The position numbers and the translations under genes were made by a program. This document shows, one piece after another, positions 50,621-59,357 of a stretch of 64,000 bases of DNA (its first letter is position 1; every line of letters begins with the position of its first letter). Under the pieces are notes generated by a model. The model was not told the DNA's origin. It was given only the letters and a program-made list of their open reading frames with translations, and searched no databases. The stretch is from Streptomyces sp. A 4/2 (GTDB lineage: Bacteria; Actinomycetota; Actinomycetes; Streptomycetales; Streptomycetaceae), in the NCBI RefSeq assembly GCF_940670765.1, contig NZ_CALNVW010000017.1:124001-188000 (forward strand). Reading direction: 5' to 3'.

Positions 50621-52398
50621 TCGGCGTGGCCCGGCCCGCCCACGACCCGGCGGCACCGGAGACGGCGGCCACCCTGCCCGTCGGTACGCCCACCACCGTC
50701 CGGACCTACGTCCGCGAGCTGCTGGGCCGTCACCGGCGGGCGTTCGCTGTGCTCATCGGCGCCAATGCGATCGCCGTGATCGCCTCGCTGGTCGGCCCCT
50801 ACCTGCTGGGCGGGCTGGTCGAGGACCTCTCCAGGGACACGCACGACCTCCATCTGGCGCGTGTCGCGGTGATCTTCAGCATCGCACTCGTCGTCCAGAC
50901 CGTCTTCGTACGGCTGATGGGTTTGCGCGGCGCGATGCTCGGCGAACAGATGCTGGCCGATCTGCGCGAGGACTTCCTCGTACGGTCGGTGGCGCTGCCG
51001 CCGGGTGTCCTGGAGCGGGCCGGTACCGGTGATCTGCTCTCCCGTATCACCACCGACATCGACCGGCTCGCGAACGCGATGCGGGAGGCCGTGCCCCAGC
51101 TGGCGATCGGGGTGGTGTGGGCCGGTCTGCTGATCGGCGCGCTCACCGTCACGGCGCCGCCGCTGGCGCTCGCGGTCCTGGTGGCGCTGCCGGTGCTGAT
51201 CGTCGGCTGCCGCTGGTACTTCCGGCGGGCCCCGTCCGCCTACCGTTCGGAGGCTGCCGGATACGCGGCGGTCGCCGCGATGCTCGCCGAGACGGTGGAC
51301 GCGGGGCGGACCATCGAGGCGCACCGCCTCGGCCCGCGCCGGGTGGCGCTGTCCGAGCAGCGGGTGAAGGAGTGGACCGCGTGGGAGCGGTACACGCTCT
51401 GGCTGCGGTCGGTGCTCTTCCCGGTCATCAACGTCACCTATGTGACGATCCTCGGCGCGGTGCTGATGCTCGGTGGGGTCTTCGTGCTCCAGAGGTGGAT
51501 GACCGTCGGGCAGCTCACCACAGGTGCGCTGCTCGCCCAGATGATGGTGGACCCGGTCGGTCTCATCCTGCGCTGGTACGACGAGCTCCAGGTCGCCCAG
51601 GTGTCGCTGGCCCGGCTCGTCGGCGTACGGGAGATCGAACCGGACGCCGGAGACGAACGGATCGGTCCCGACGGGCGCGTGGTGCGCGCCGACGACGTGC
51701 ACTTCGGCTACCGCGAGGGCGTCGACGTCCTGCACCGGGTGTCGCTCGACGTACCGCCCGGCACCCGGATGGCGCTGGTCGGCCCGTCGGGCGCGGGCAA
51801 GTCGACGCTCGGCCGGCTGCTCGCCGGGATCTACGCGCCGCGTACCGGCGAGATCACGCTCGGCGGCGCCGAGCTGTCCCGGATGCCGACCGAACGGGTG
51901 AGGGAACACGTCGCCCTGGTCAACCAGGAGCACCACGTCTTCGTGGGCTCGCTGCGCGACAACCTGCTGCTGGCCCGGACCGGCGCGGACGACGCCCAGC
52001 TGTGGGCGGCGCTCGGCGCGGTCGACGCCGACGGATGGGCGCGCGCCCTGGAGAAGGAGCTGGACACCGAGGTCGGTTCGGGCGGCCTGGCCCTCACCCC
52101 GGCCCAGGCCCAGCAGATCGCGCTGGCCCGGCTGGTCCTCGCGGATCCGCACACGCTGGTGCTCGACGAGGCGACCTCGTTGCTCGACCCGCGTGCGGCC
52201 CGCCATCTGGAGCGGTCGCTCGCGCGGGTGCTCGACGGCCGTACGGTCGTGGCGATCGCCCACCGGCTGCACACCGCGCACGACGCGGATGTGATCGCGG
52301 TGGTGGAGCAGGGGCGGATCAGTGAGCTGGGCAGCCACGAGGAGCTGGTGACCGCGGACGGCGCGTACGCGGCGTTGTGGAGGTCCTGGCACGGATAG
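50617..52398 (+). CDS. ABC exporter subunit with degenerate signature (593 aa)
   Basis: The exporter membrane domain (about 40-340) is followed by an ATPase domain with perfect Walker A (GPSGAGKST), Walker B (TLVLDEATSLLD) and H-loop (VAIAHRLHT). The ABC signature is altered to LTPAQAQQIALAR in place of LSGGQ. It is translationally coupled to the upstream subunit through ATGA. This Walker A would pair with the LSGGQ of the partner to form the single functional ATP site. The transported substrate is unknown. Confidence 0.92.
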   Translation: MIGVARPAHDPAAPETAATLPVGTPTTVRTYVRELLGRHRRAFAVLIGANAIAVIASLVGPYLLGGLVEDLSRDTHDLHLARVAVIFSIALVVQTVFVRLMGLRGAMLGEQMLADLREDFLVRSVALPPGVLERAGTGDLLSRITTDIDRLANAMREAVPQLAIGVVWAGLLIGALTVTAPPLALAVLVALPVLIVGCRWYFRRAPSAYRSEAAGYAAVAAMLAETVDAGRTIEAHRLGPRRVALSEQRVKEWTAWERYTLWLRSVLFPVINVTYVTILGAVLMLGGVFVLQRWMTVGQLTTGALLAQMMVDPVGLILRWYDELQVAQVSLARLVGVREIEPDAGDERIGPDGRVVRADDVHFGYREGVDVLHRVSLDVPPGTRMALVGPSGAGKSTLGRLLAGIYAPRTGEITLGGAELSRMPTERVREHVALVNQEHHVFVGSLRDNLLLARTGADDAQLWAALGAVDADGWARALEKELDTEVGSGGLALTPAQAQQIALARLVLADPHTLVLDEATSLLDPRAARHLERSLARVLDGRTVVAIAHRLHTAHDADVIAVVEQGRISELGSHEELVTADGAYAALWRSWHG

Positions 52399-52425
52399 CG
52401 GGCGGGCCCGCTGTTCCCCGCCCGC
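52398..52425 (+). terminator. Hairpin terminator between convergent genes
   Basis: GCGGGCGGG and CCCGCCCGC can pair around a short loop immediately after the ABC stop. A further GC-rich segment with complementary arms follows to about 52455. It serves the ABC operon and possibly the convergent YdjM-like gene. Confidence 0.65.
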
Positions 52426-52491
52426 GGTGCCGGGACCGGTCGCGGGCGGGGCACGCTCGTCCGGTGCGGGGGCCGACCGGCCCCCGCACGG

Positions 52492-53286
52492 CTACAAGAT
52501 CCCGAGCGCTGCCACGCAGCCCACGCCGCCCAGCACCATGAACACCGGCATGAGCACCTTCAGCTCCACCCAGCTCCCGGCCCGGAACCGCATCATCTTC
52601 GGCGGCCCTATCGGGTACCAGTGCCTGCGCCCGATCGGGATCGGCCAGAGGATCGGGCAGCCCGACACCGTCAGCGCGTCCCCCAGGTCGTGCATGAGCG
52701 CGCCCAGCACGATCGGCAGGCCCAGCCACATGTACTCGTGGCCGGGGGCGGTGAAGAACCAGTCCGAGCCCATGCCCGGCTGGTCCAGCACCTCGGCCAG
52801 GATCCAGGCGCCGGCCGCGCCCAGCAGCCACACCAGAACGGCGCTGCTGGAGCCGCGCGCCGCCCGCCAGAGCAGACCCTCGATGGCGAGCACCACATGG
52901 ACGAAGAGGATGCCGAGGACGGCCCACCGTCCGCCGTAGATCGCCGCGGCCGAGGCTCCCGTACCCAGCAGCACCGCCCAGAGCCAGGTGTGGGTCAGCG
53001 TGCGGTGACCGCCCTCCCGGCGGGGGTCCTTCTTGCCGCGGGTCGCCCGGTAGACGACGGTGGCGATCGAGTCGACGATGTCGCACAGCGCGTGCGACAC
53101 CGGCCCGAAGGCCCGCGAGATCGTCGCGGCCTTGTGGTCCAGGTCCGGGGCGAGCGCGGCGCCCGCGCTGATCAGCGCGCCGACGACGATGACCGGCCAC
53201 GGCATCGGATGTCCGTACGCCGAGGCCGCCGCCCCCACCCCCAGCCAGGCCGCCGCTCCTGACAGCGAGTGTGCCGGTCCCATCAT
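52492..53286 (-). CDS. YdjM/DUF457-type membrane-bound metal-dependent hydrolase (264 aa)
   Basis: About four to five hydrophobic segments carry the family's His/Asp motifs: GPAHSLSGAA at the start, LAPDLDHKAATISR, GGHRTLTHTWLW and LGALMHDLGDALTVSGC. These ligands suggest a metal site in the membrane. The family is annotated as a metal-dependent hydrolase (E. coli YdjM is LexA-regulated), but no substrate is known. The start is ATG 53286 or 53283. It lies divergent from the helicase gene. Confidence 0.83.
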   Translation of the reverse strand: MMGPAHSLSGAAAWLGVGAAASAYGHPMPWPVIVVGALISAGAALAPDLDHKAATISRAFGPVSHALCDIVDSIATVVYRATRGKKDPRREGGHRTLTHTWLWAVLLGTGASAAAIYGGRWAVLGILFVHVVLAIEGLLWRAARGSSSAVLVWLLGAAGAWILAEVLDQPGMGSDWFFTAPGHEYMWLGLPIVLGALMHDLGDALTVSGCPILWPIPIGRRHWYPIGPPKMMRFRAGSWVELKVLMPVFMVLGGVGCVAALGIL

Positions 53287-53428
53287 GGTCGTTCCGCCCC
53301 GTTTTCCGTTGTGCTGAAGCCCAGTTGAGGTTCAGGCGTGGTTCGGTCGAGAGGGAAGCGTATCGCTCATGATCTTCATACCGGCAGCCGGTTCCCCCCT
53401 GGAGGGTGAAGGCAGGCAAGATGGGGGT

Positions 53429-55951
53429 GTGACCCTTATCGATCAGCTCCCCCCGACCGCCGACCCCGATGCTCTCTTCGAGGCTTTCTCGTCGTGGGCG
53501 GAGGATCAGGGCATCACGCTCTATCCGGCTCAGGAGGAGGCGCTGATCGAGGTGGTGTCCGGGGCCAACGTGATCCTCTCGACGCCCACCGGATCGGGAA
53601 AGAGCCTGGTCGCGGCGGGTGCGCACTTCACCGCGCTGGCTCAGGACAAGGTCACTTTCTACACCGCTCCGATCAAGGCGCTGGTCTCGGAGAAGTTCTT
53701 CGACCTGTGCAAGCTCTTCGGCACCGAGAACGTCGGCATGCTCACCGGTGACGCGTCGGTGAACGCCGACGCCCCGGTCATCTGCTGCACGGCGGAGGTG
53801 CTGGCCTCGATCGCGCTGCGCGACGGCAAGTACGCCGACATCGGCCAGGTCGTGATGGACGAGTTCCACTTCTACGCGGAGCCGGACCGCGGCTGGGCGT
53901 GGCAGATCCCGATCCTGGAGCTGCCGCAGGCGCAGTTCATCCTGATGTCGGCGACCCTCGGTGACGTCGCCCGCTTCGAGGAGGACCTGACCCGTCGCAC
54001 CGGCCTGCCCACCTCGGTCGTCAGGTCCGCGAGCCGCCCGGTCCCGCTGTCGTACGAGTACCGCCTGACGCCGATCACCGAGACCCTGACCGAGCTGCTG
54101 GAGACCAAGCAGTCGCCGGTCTACATCGTGCACTTCACGCAGGCCGCCGCCGTCGAGCGGGCGCAGTCGCTCATGAGCATCAACATGTGCACGCGCGAGG
54201 AGAAGGACAAGATCGCCGAGCTGATCGGCAGCTTCCGCTTCACCACCAAGTTCGGCCAGAACCTCTCGCGTTACGTACGCCACGGCATCGGCGTCCACCA
54301 CGCGGGGATGCTCCCCAAGTACCGCCGCCTGGTCGAAAAGCTGGCGCAGGCCGGTCTGTTGAAGGTCATCTGCGGTACGGACACGCTGGGTGTCGGGGTC
54401 AACGTGCCCATCCGTACGGTGCTGTTCACCGCGCTGACGAAGTACGACGGGACGCGCGTCCGTACGCTCCGCGCCCGGGAGTTCCACCAGATCGCGGGCC
54501 GGGCGGGCCGGGCCGGATTCGACACCGCGGGCTTCGTCGTCGCCCAGGCCCCCGAGCACGTCGTCGAGAACGAGAAGGCGCTCGCCAAGGCGGGCGACGA
54601 CCCGAAGAAGCGCCGCAAGGTGGTCCGCAAGAAGGCCCCCGAGGGGTTCATCGCGTGGAGCGACACCACCTTCGAGAAGCTGATCGCCTCCGATCCCGAG
54701 CCGCTGACCTCCCGTTTCCGGGTCACCCACACCATGCTGCTCTCGGTGATCGCGCGGCCCGGCAATGCCTTCAAGGCGATGCGTCACCTGCTGGAGGACA
54801 ACCACGAGCCGCGCAAGGCCCAGCTGCGGCACATCCGCCGTGCCATCGCGATCTACCGTTCACTGCTCGACGGCGGTGTGGTGGAGCAGCTGGACACCCC
54901 GGACGCCGAGGGCCGCACCATCCGGCTGACCGTGGATCTCCAGCAGGACTTCGCGCTCAACCAGCCGCTGTCCACCTTCGCGCTGGCCTCGTTCGACCTG
55001 CTGGACGCCGAGTCCCCCTCGTACGCCCTGGACATGGTCTCCGTGGTCGAGTCGACGCTGGACGACCCGCGGCAGATCCTGGCGGCGCAGCAGAACAAGG
55101 CACGCGGTGAGGCGATCGGCCAGATGAAGGCCGACGGCATGGAGTACGAGGAGCGGATGGAGCGGCTCCAGGAGGTCACGTACCCGAAGCCGCTCGAAGA
55201 GCTCCTGGTGCACGCGTACAACGTCTACCGCACGAGCCACCCGTGGGTCGGTGACCACCCGGTCTCGCCGAAGTCCGTCATCCGCGACATGTACGAACGC
55301 GCCATGACCTTCACCGAGTTCACGTCGCACTACGAACTCGCGCGCACCGAAGGGATCGTGCTGCGGTACCTCGCGGGCGCGTACAAGGCCCTCGATCACA
55401 CCATTCCGGACGATCTGAAGTCCGAGGACCTTCAGGACCTCATCGCCTGGCTGGGCGAGCTGGTGCGTCAGGTGGACTCCAGTCTGCTCGACGAGTGGGA
55501 GCAGCTCGCCAACCCCGAGGTGGAGACGGCCGAGCAGGCCGAGGAGCGCGCCGACCAGGTCAAGCCGGTCACCGCCAACGCCCGCGCCTTCCGGGTGCTG
55601 GTGCGCAACGCGATGTTCCGCCGGGTGGAACTGGCCGCCCTGGACAATGTGGCCGCGCTCGGCGAGCTGGACGGCGACGCGGGCTGGGACGAGGACGCCT
55701 GGGGCGAGGCGATGGACGCCTACTGGGACGAGTACGACGATCTGGGTACCGGTCCCGACGCCCGCGGCCCCAAGCTGCTGATCATCGAGGCGGACGAGGA
55801 GAACACCGCACGCGGGATGTGGCGCGTCCGGCAGATCTTCGCCGACCCGAACGGCGACCACGACTGGGGCATCAGCGCGGAGGTGGACCTCGCGGCCTCC
55901 GACGAGGAGGGCCGTGCGGTCGTCCGGGTGACCGCCGTGGGCCAGCTGTGA
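53429..55951 (+). CDS. Ski2-like DEAD/DEAH-box helicase with DUF3516 C-terminus (840 aa)
   Basis: This is a superfamily II helicase. It has a Q-motif-like YPAQEEALIEV, Walker A TPTGSGKS (52-59), motif Ia TAPIKALVSEKFF, DEFH box (VVMDEFHFYAE), SAT (LMSATLGD), VHHAGMLPKYRRLVEKL, GTDTLGVGVNVPI and QIAGRAGRAGFDT (motif VI). The long C-terminal half matches the DUF3516 region seen in actinobacterial Ski2-like helicases, probably RNA-acting. GTG 53429 is preferred. CAAGAT ends 6 nt upstream and could be the -10 of a leaderless transcript; ATG 53369 would add 20 unlike residues. Confidence 0.9.
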   Translation: MTLIDQLPPTADPDALFEAFSSWAEDQGITLYPAQEEALIEVVSGANVILSTPTGSGKSLVAAGAHFTALAQDKVTFYTAPIKALVSEKFFDLCKLFGTENVGMLTGDASVNADAPVICCTAEVLASIALRDGKYADIGQVVMDEFHFYAEPDRGWAWQIPILELPQAQFILMSATLGDVARFEEDLTRRTGLPTSVVRSASRPVPLSYEYRLTPITETLTELLETKQSPVYIVHFTQAAAVERAQSLMSINMCTREEKDKIAELIGSFRFTTKFGQNLSRYVRHGIGVHHAGMLPKYRRLVEKLAQAGLLKVICGTDTLGVGVNVPIRTVLFTALTKYDGTRVRTLRAREFHQIAGRAGRAGFDTAGFVVAQAPEHVVENEKALAKAGDDPKKRRKVVRKKAPEGFIAWSDTTFEKLIASDPEPLTSRFRVTHTMLLSVIARPGNAFKAMRHLLEDNHEPRKAQLRHIRRAIAIYRSLLDGGVVEQLDTPDAEGRTIRLTVDLQQDFALNQPLSTFALASFDLLDAESPSYALDMVSVVESTLDDPRQILAAQQNKARGEAIGQMKADGMEYEERMERLQEVTYPKPLEELLVHAYNVYRTSHPWVGDHPVSPKSVIRDMYERAMTFTEFTSHYELARTEGIVLRYLAGAYKALDHTIPDDLKSEDLQDLIAWLGELVRQVDSSLLDEWEQLANPEVETAEQAEERADQVKPVTANARAFRVLVRNAMFRRVELAALDNVAALGELDGDAGWDEDAWGEAMDAYWDEYDDLGTGPDARGPKLLIIEADEENTARGMWRVRQIFADPNGDHDWGISAEVDLAASDEEGRAVVRVTAVGQL

Positions 55952-55985
55952 CCCCGGCACCCACTGCGAACTGGGAGAAGAGCGT

Positions 55986-56858
55986 ATGACGAACCCGAGC
56001 GAGCGGCTCATCGACCTGCTGGACCTGGAGCAGATCGAGGTCGACATCTTCCGCGGACGCAGCCCGCACGAGTCCCTGCAACGGGTCTTCGGCGGACAGG
56101 TCGCCGGACAGGCGCTGGTGGCGGCGGGCCGGACCACCGACGGAGAACGTCCGGTCCACTCGCTGCACGCGTACTTCCTGCGCCCCGGCAGGCCCGGGGT
56201 CCCGATCGTCTACCAGGTCGAACGGGTCAGGGACGGCCGCTCCTTCACCACGCGCCGGGTGACCGCCGTCCAGCAGGGCCGCACCATCTTCAACCTGACG
56301 GCGTCCTTCCACCGGCCAGAGGAGGGCAGCTTCGAGCACCAGCTGCCACCGGCCCGTGAGGTCCCCGACCCGGAGTCGCTGCCGACGGTCAGCGAGGAGA
56401 TCAGGGCACACCTGGGCGCGCTGCCCGAGGCCCTGGAACGGATGGCGCGCAGGCAGCCGTTCGAGATCCGGTACGCGGACCCGCTTCGCTGGACCCCCGA
56501 GGAGATCGAGGGCGCGGACCCGCGGAGCGCGGTGTGGATGCGGGCGGTCGGCCCGCTCGGTGACGACCCGCTCGTCCACACCTGTGCCCTCACCTACGCC
56601 AGCGACATGACGCTGCTCGACGCGGTCCGTATCCCCGTCGAACCGCTGTGGGGACCGCGTGGTTACGACATGGCCTCACTCGATCACGCCATGTGGTTCC
56701 ACCGGCCGTTCCGTGCCGACGAGTGGTTCCTCTACGACCAGGAGTCGCCCATCGCGACCGGTGGCCGGGGACTTGCGCGCGGGCGCATCTTCGACCGGGC
56801 GGGGAACCTGCTGGTCTCGGTCGTCCAGGAAGGACTGTTCCGCAGGCTCGGCGAATGA
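55986..56858 (+). CDS. tesB: Acyl-CoA thioesterase II, TesB type (290 aa)
   Basis: This is a double-hotdog thioesterase that hydrolyses medium/long acyl-CoA. Hallmarks are FRGRSPHESLQRVFGGQVAGQAL, VHSLHAYFLRPGRPGVPIVYQVERVRDGRSF and the C-terminal SLDHAMWFHRPFRADEWFLYDQESP with GRGLARGRIFDRAGNLLVSVVQEG, which provide the Asp/Thr/Gln catalytic set. Length matches TesB. It starts 34 bp after the helicase stop with a GGGAGAAGAG site, so it may be co-transcribed. Confidence 0.95.
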   Translation: MTNPSERLIDLLDLEQIEVDIFRGRSPHESLQRVFGGQVAGQALVAAGRTTDGERPVHSLHAYFLRPGRPGVPIVYQVERVRDGRSFTTRRVTAVQQGRTIFNLTASFHRPEEGSFEHQLPPAREVPDPESLPTVSEEIRAHLGALPEALERMARRQPFEIRYADPLRWTPEEIEGADPRSAVWMRAVGPLGDDPLVHTCALTYASDMTLLDAVRIPVEPLWGPRGYDMASLDHAMWFHRPFRADEWFLYDQESPIATGGRGLARGRIFDRAGNLLVSVVQEGLFRRLGE

Positions 56859-56901
56859 AGACGGTCCGCTCTCGGGGCCGCACCGTAGTGGTAGCAACCT
56901 G

Positions 56902-57090
56902 CTACCAGTGGTACCAACGCTCGTTCTCCCGCTGTTCATCGGTCCGGTTCCGACGGCGTGCGGGCCGGATGACGAGCCCCAGGATCCACAGCACGAAGAT
57001 GACGATGACGATCCACCAGAGCGCGTGAATGAGGAAGCTCAGCCCCAGCGCGACAACCAGGATCAGGAAAACGATCAGAAGCGGCCCCAT
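56902..57090 (-). CDS. Small hydrophobic membrane protein (62 aa)
   Basis: The protein has two hydrophobic segments (LLIVFLILVVALGLSFLI and LWWIVIVIFVLWILGLVI) followed by a basic, polar tail ending ERWYHW. It belongs to the short 'hydrophobic protein' type common in Streptomyces. ATG 57090 has GGAGG 9 nt upstream; ATG 57114 is possible but has no site. Function is unknown. It is convergent with tesB (43 bp). Confidence 0.8.
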   Translation of the reverse strand: MGPLLIVFLILVVALGLSFLIHALWWIVIVIFVLWILGLVIRPARRRNRTDEQRENERWYHW

Positions 57091-57421
57091 GGCGATCAGC
57101 CTCCAAGCCGTCATTGCCCGAGGCCGCGCATACGCGCGCCGATGATCAGGCACCTCCGATTTTACTCCGCGCTCCCGGGCCCTGCCTGGGCCGCGGCAGG
57201 GGCGCAGCAGGGGCCGGATGCCGACCGTACGCGTTGTCGCCCCGGGCACACCCACGGCCGCTCTGCCGGTCCCGGAGGCCGTCCTGCCAGATCGGCCGGT
57301 ACTGATCTCCGAGCGGTCGTTCATCGCGATACTGAAGCCTGTAGGTCAGTGGCCGGGTGAAGCGCCCGGCCGTGGACCGGCGGTATCCGTACCGACACCG
57401 ACCCAGGACCAGGAGCCTTCC
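57091..57421. other. Intergenic region upstream of the glutathione peroxidase gene
   Basis: These 331 bp separate the divergent hydrophobic-protein and peroxidase genes. A GC hairpin (GCCCTGCC / GGCAGGGGC, about 57178-57202) is the only structure noted, and an AT-richer TTTTACT lies just before it. Frames here look like shadows. No RNA gene or clear operator was identified. Confidence 0.45.
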
Positions 57422-57910
57422 ATGAGCCTCTACGACATCCCGCTGCGCACCCTGACCGGCGATCCCACCTCCCTGGCGGAGTACCGGGGCATGGCGGTGC
57501 TGGTGGTGAACGTCGCGTCCCAGTGCGGTCTGACCCCGCAGTACACCGGGCTGGAGCGCCTGCAGAAGCAGTACGCGGACCGGGGGTTCACCGTGCTCGG
57601 CGTGCCCTGCAACCAGTTCGGGGGCCAGGAGCCGGGCAGCGCGGAGGAGATCGGGAGTTTCTGCTCGGCGAACTACGGCGTGACGTTCCCGATGCTGGAG
57701 AAGACCGACGTCAACGGCGAGCAGCGGCACCCGCTGTACGTGGAGCTGACTCGGGCGTCCGACGACGAGGCCACGGCCGGGGACGTCCAGTGGAACTTCG
57801 AGAAGTTCCTGATCTCCCCGGCGGGTGACGTCGTTGCCCGTATCCGCCCGCGCACCGAGCCCGAGGCGCCGGTGGTCGTCGCCCTGATCGAGGGCCAGCT
57901 GCCGGCCTGA
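57422..57910 (+). CDS. Glutathione peroxidase family thiol peroxidase (162 aa)
   Basis: This is a thioredoxin-fold peroxidase. The peroxidatic residue is Cys35 in NVASQCGLTPQY, followed by VLGVPCNQFGGQEPGS (Gln motif) and the WNFEKFLISPAG motif with the catalytic Trp/Asn. It is a Cys enzyme (codon TGC), not selenocysteine. Streptomyces lack glutathione, so it probably uses thioredoxin or mycothiol-linked donors to reduce peroxides. No close ribosome site is visible; AGGAGCC lies 6 nt upstream. Confidence 0.95.
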   Translation: MSLYDIPLRTLTGDPTSLAEYRGMAVLVVNVASQCGLTPQYTGLERLQKQYADRGFTVLGVPCNQFGGQEPGSAEEIGSFCSANYGVTFPMLEKTDVNGEQRHPLYVELTRASDDEATAGDVQWNFEKFLISPAGDVVARIRPRTEPEAPVVVALIEGQLPA

Positions 57911-57920
57911 ACCGACGGCG

Positions 57921-57951
57921 GGCGGGGGGTGCGGTGACCGCTTCCCCCGCC
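57921..57951. terminator. Hairpin terminator between convergent genes
   Basis: GGCGGGGG and CCCCCGCC pair around a 15-nt loop that itself can fold (GCGG/CCGC). It lies between the peroxidase stop and the acyl-CoA dehydrogenase stop, so it can act in both directions. Confidence 0.7.
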
Positions 57952-57963
57952 GGCCTGCCGCGG

Positions 57964-59193
57964 TCAGCGGATGGGCATGCCGGACAGGGTCCGGGCGATC
58001 ACCAGCCGCTGGATCTCGCTGGTGCCCTCGAAGATGGTGTAGATCGCCGCGTCCCGGTGCATGCGCTCCACCGGGTACTCGCGGGTGAATCCGTTGCCCC
58101 CGAGGATCTGGATGGCCTGGGCGGTGACCTTCTTGGCGGTCTCGCTGGCGTACAGCTTGGACATGGATCCCTCGGCCGAGGTGAACGGCTTGTTCGCCGC
58201 TGCCATCCAGGAGGCGCGCCAGACCAGCAGCCGTGCGGCGTCGATCTGGGTCCGCATGTCGGCGAGTTGGAAGGCGACGCCCTGGTTGTCGATGATCGGG
58301 CGGCCGAACTGGCTGCGGGTCTTGGCGTAGTCGAGGGCGACCTCGTACGCGGCACGCGCGGTGCCGACCGCCATGGCGCCCACCGCGGGGCGGGAGGCCT
58401 CGAAGGTGGCCATCGCGGCGTTCTTCACGCGCTCGCCACCCCCCTGCCTGGCGCGCTCACGGGCGCGGGCCAGGCGCTCGTCGAGCTTGTCCTTGCCGCC
58501 GAGCAGACAGTGTCCGGGGACGCGGACGTCCTCCAGCACGACCTCGGCGGTGTGCGAGGCGCGGATGCCGTGCTTCTTGAACTTCTGGCCCTGTGAGAGG
58601 CCGGGGGTGCGCGGCGGCACGATGAAGGACGCGTGGCCCTTGGAGCCGAGTTCGGGGTCGACGACGGCGACCACGACATGGACGTTGGCTATACCGCCGT
58701 TGGTCGCCCAGGTCTTGGTGCCGTTGAGCACCCACTCGTCCTTCGCCTCGTCGTACACCGCGCGGGTACGCATCGCGGCGACGTCGGATCCGGCGTCGGG
58801 CTCCGAGGAGCAGAAGGCGGCGACCTTGACGTCGTCGGCGTCGCCGTACATCTGCGGGATCCAGGTGCCGATCTGTTCCTCGTTGCCGTTGGCGAGCACG
58901 CCCACGGCAGCCAGGCCCGTGCCGACGATCGACAGCGCGATGCCCGCGTCGCCCCAGAAGAGCTCCTCCATGGCCATCGGGATGCCGAGGCCGGTGGGGT
59001 CGAAGAACTGCTGGGCGTAGAAGTCGAGCGAGTAGATTCCGACCTTGGCAGCCTCCTGGATCACCGGCCAAGGCGTCTCTTCACGCTCGTCCCACTCTGC
59101 GGCAGCAGGGCGGATGACGTCCGCGGCGAACCCGTGGATCCAGTCGCGTACCTGCTTCTGGTCATCGTTGAGTTCGAGCGTGAACTCGGCCAT
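57964..59193 (-). CDS. Acyl-CoA dehydrogenase (409 aa)
   Basis: This is a complete FAD acyl-CoA dehydrogenase: N-terminal helical domain, middle-strand signatures AAFCSSEPDAGSDVAAMRTRA and WVLNGTKTWATNGG, and C-terminal domain with RSQFGRPIIDNQGVAFQLADM, ILGGNGFTREYPVER and the catalytic-base region YTIFEGTSEIQRLVIAR. The substrate chain length is not evident. An unusual Arg/Ala/Gly-rich insertion (DERLARARERARQGGGERV) lies after GKDKL. It is divergent from a TetR gene with GTTAC/GTAAC repeats between them, so it is probably repressed by that TetR and induced by an acyl-CoA ligand. Confidence 0.94.
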   Translation of the reverse strand: MAEFTLELNDDQKQVRDWIHGFAADVIRPAAAEWDEREETPWPVIQEAAKVGIYSLDFYAQQFFDPTGLGIPMAMEELFWGDAGIALSIVGTGLAAVGVLANGNEEQIGTWIPQMYGDADDVKVAAFCSSEPDAGSDVAAMRTRAVYDEAKDEWVLNGTKTWATNGGIANVHVVVAVVDPELGSKGHASFIVPPRTPGLSQGQKFKKHGIRASHTAEVVLEDVRVPGHCLLGGKDKLDERLARARERARQGGGERVKNAAMATFEASRPAVGAMAVGTARAAYEVALDYAKTRSQFGRPIIDNQGVAFQLADMRTQIDAARLLVWRASWMAAANKPFTSAEGSMSKLYASETAKKVTAQAIQILGGNGFTREYPVERMHRDAAIYTIFEGTSEIQRLVIARTLSGMPIR

Positions 59194-59223
59194 GTCCCCT
59201 CCAGCGCTGCGGTCGATCAGTAT

Positions 59224-59251
59224 GTTACTTGCGGTAACCGCAGTCTGTTAC
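59224..59251. promoter_or_regulatory. Probable TetR operator in the acd/tetR divergent region
   Basis: GTTAC-N5-GTAAC (59224-59238) overlaps the perfect palindrome TGCGGT-A-ACCGCA (59230-59242), and a third GTTAC occurs at 59247. This clustered symmetry in the 164-bp divergent promoter suits a TetR-family repressor of fatty-acid genes. Confidence 0.6.
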
Positions 59252-59357
59252 CGACAAGTAGCACCTGTCAACCTCCTCCCGGCTCGATCGGCCCCCATAT
59301 GGGGCGGGGTGTTACGTTTCCGCGGGGGCACGAAACGTACGGGCGGGGAGAGACACC

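Noticed and set aside
57178..57202. GC hairpin upstream of the glutathione peroxidase gene as a riboswitch
   Set aside because: A single simple stem with no conserved riboswitch core; it is more likely incidental.
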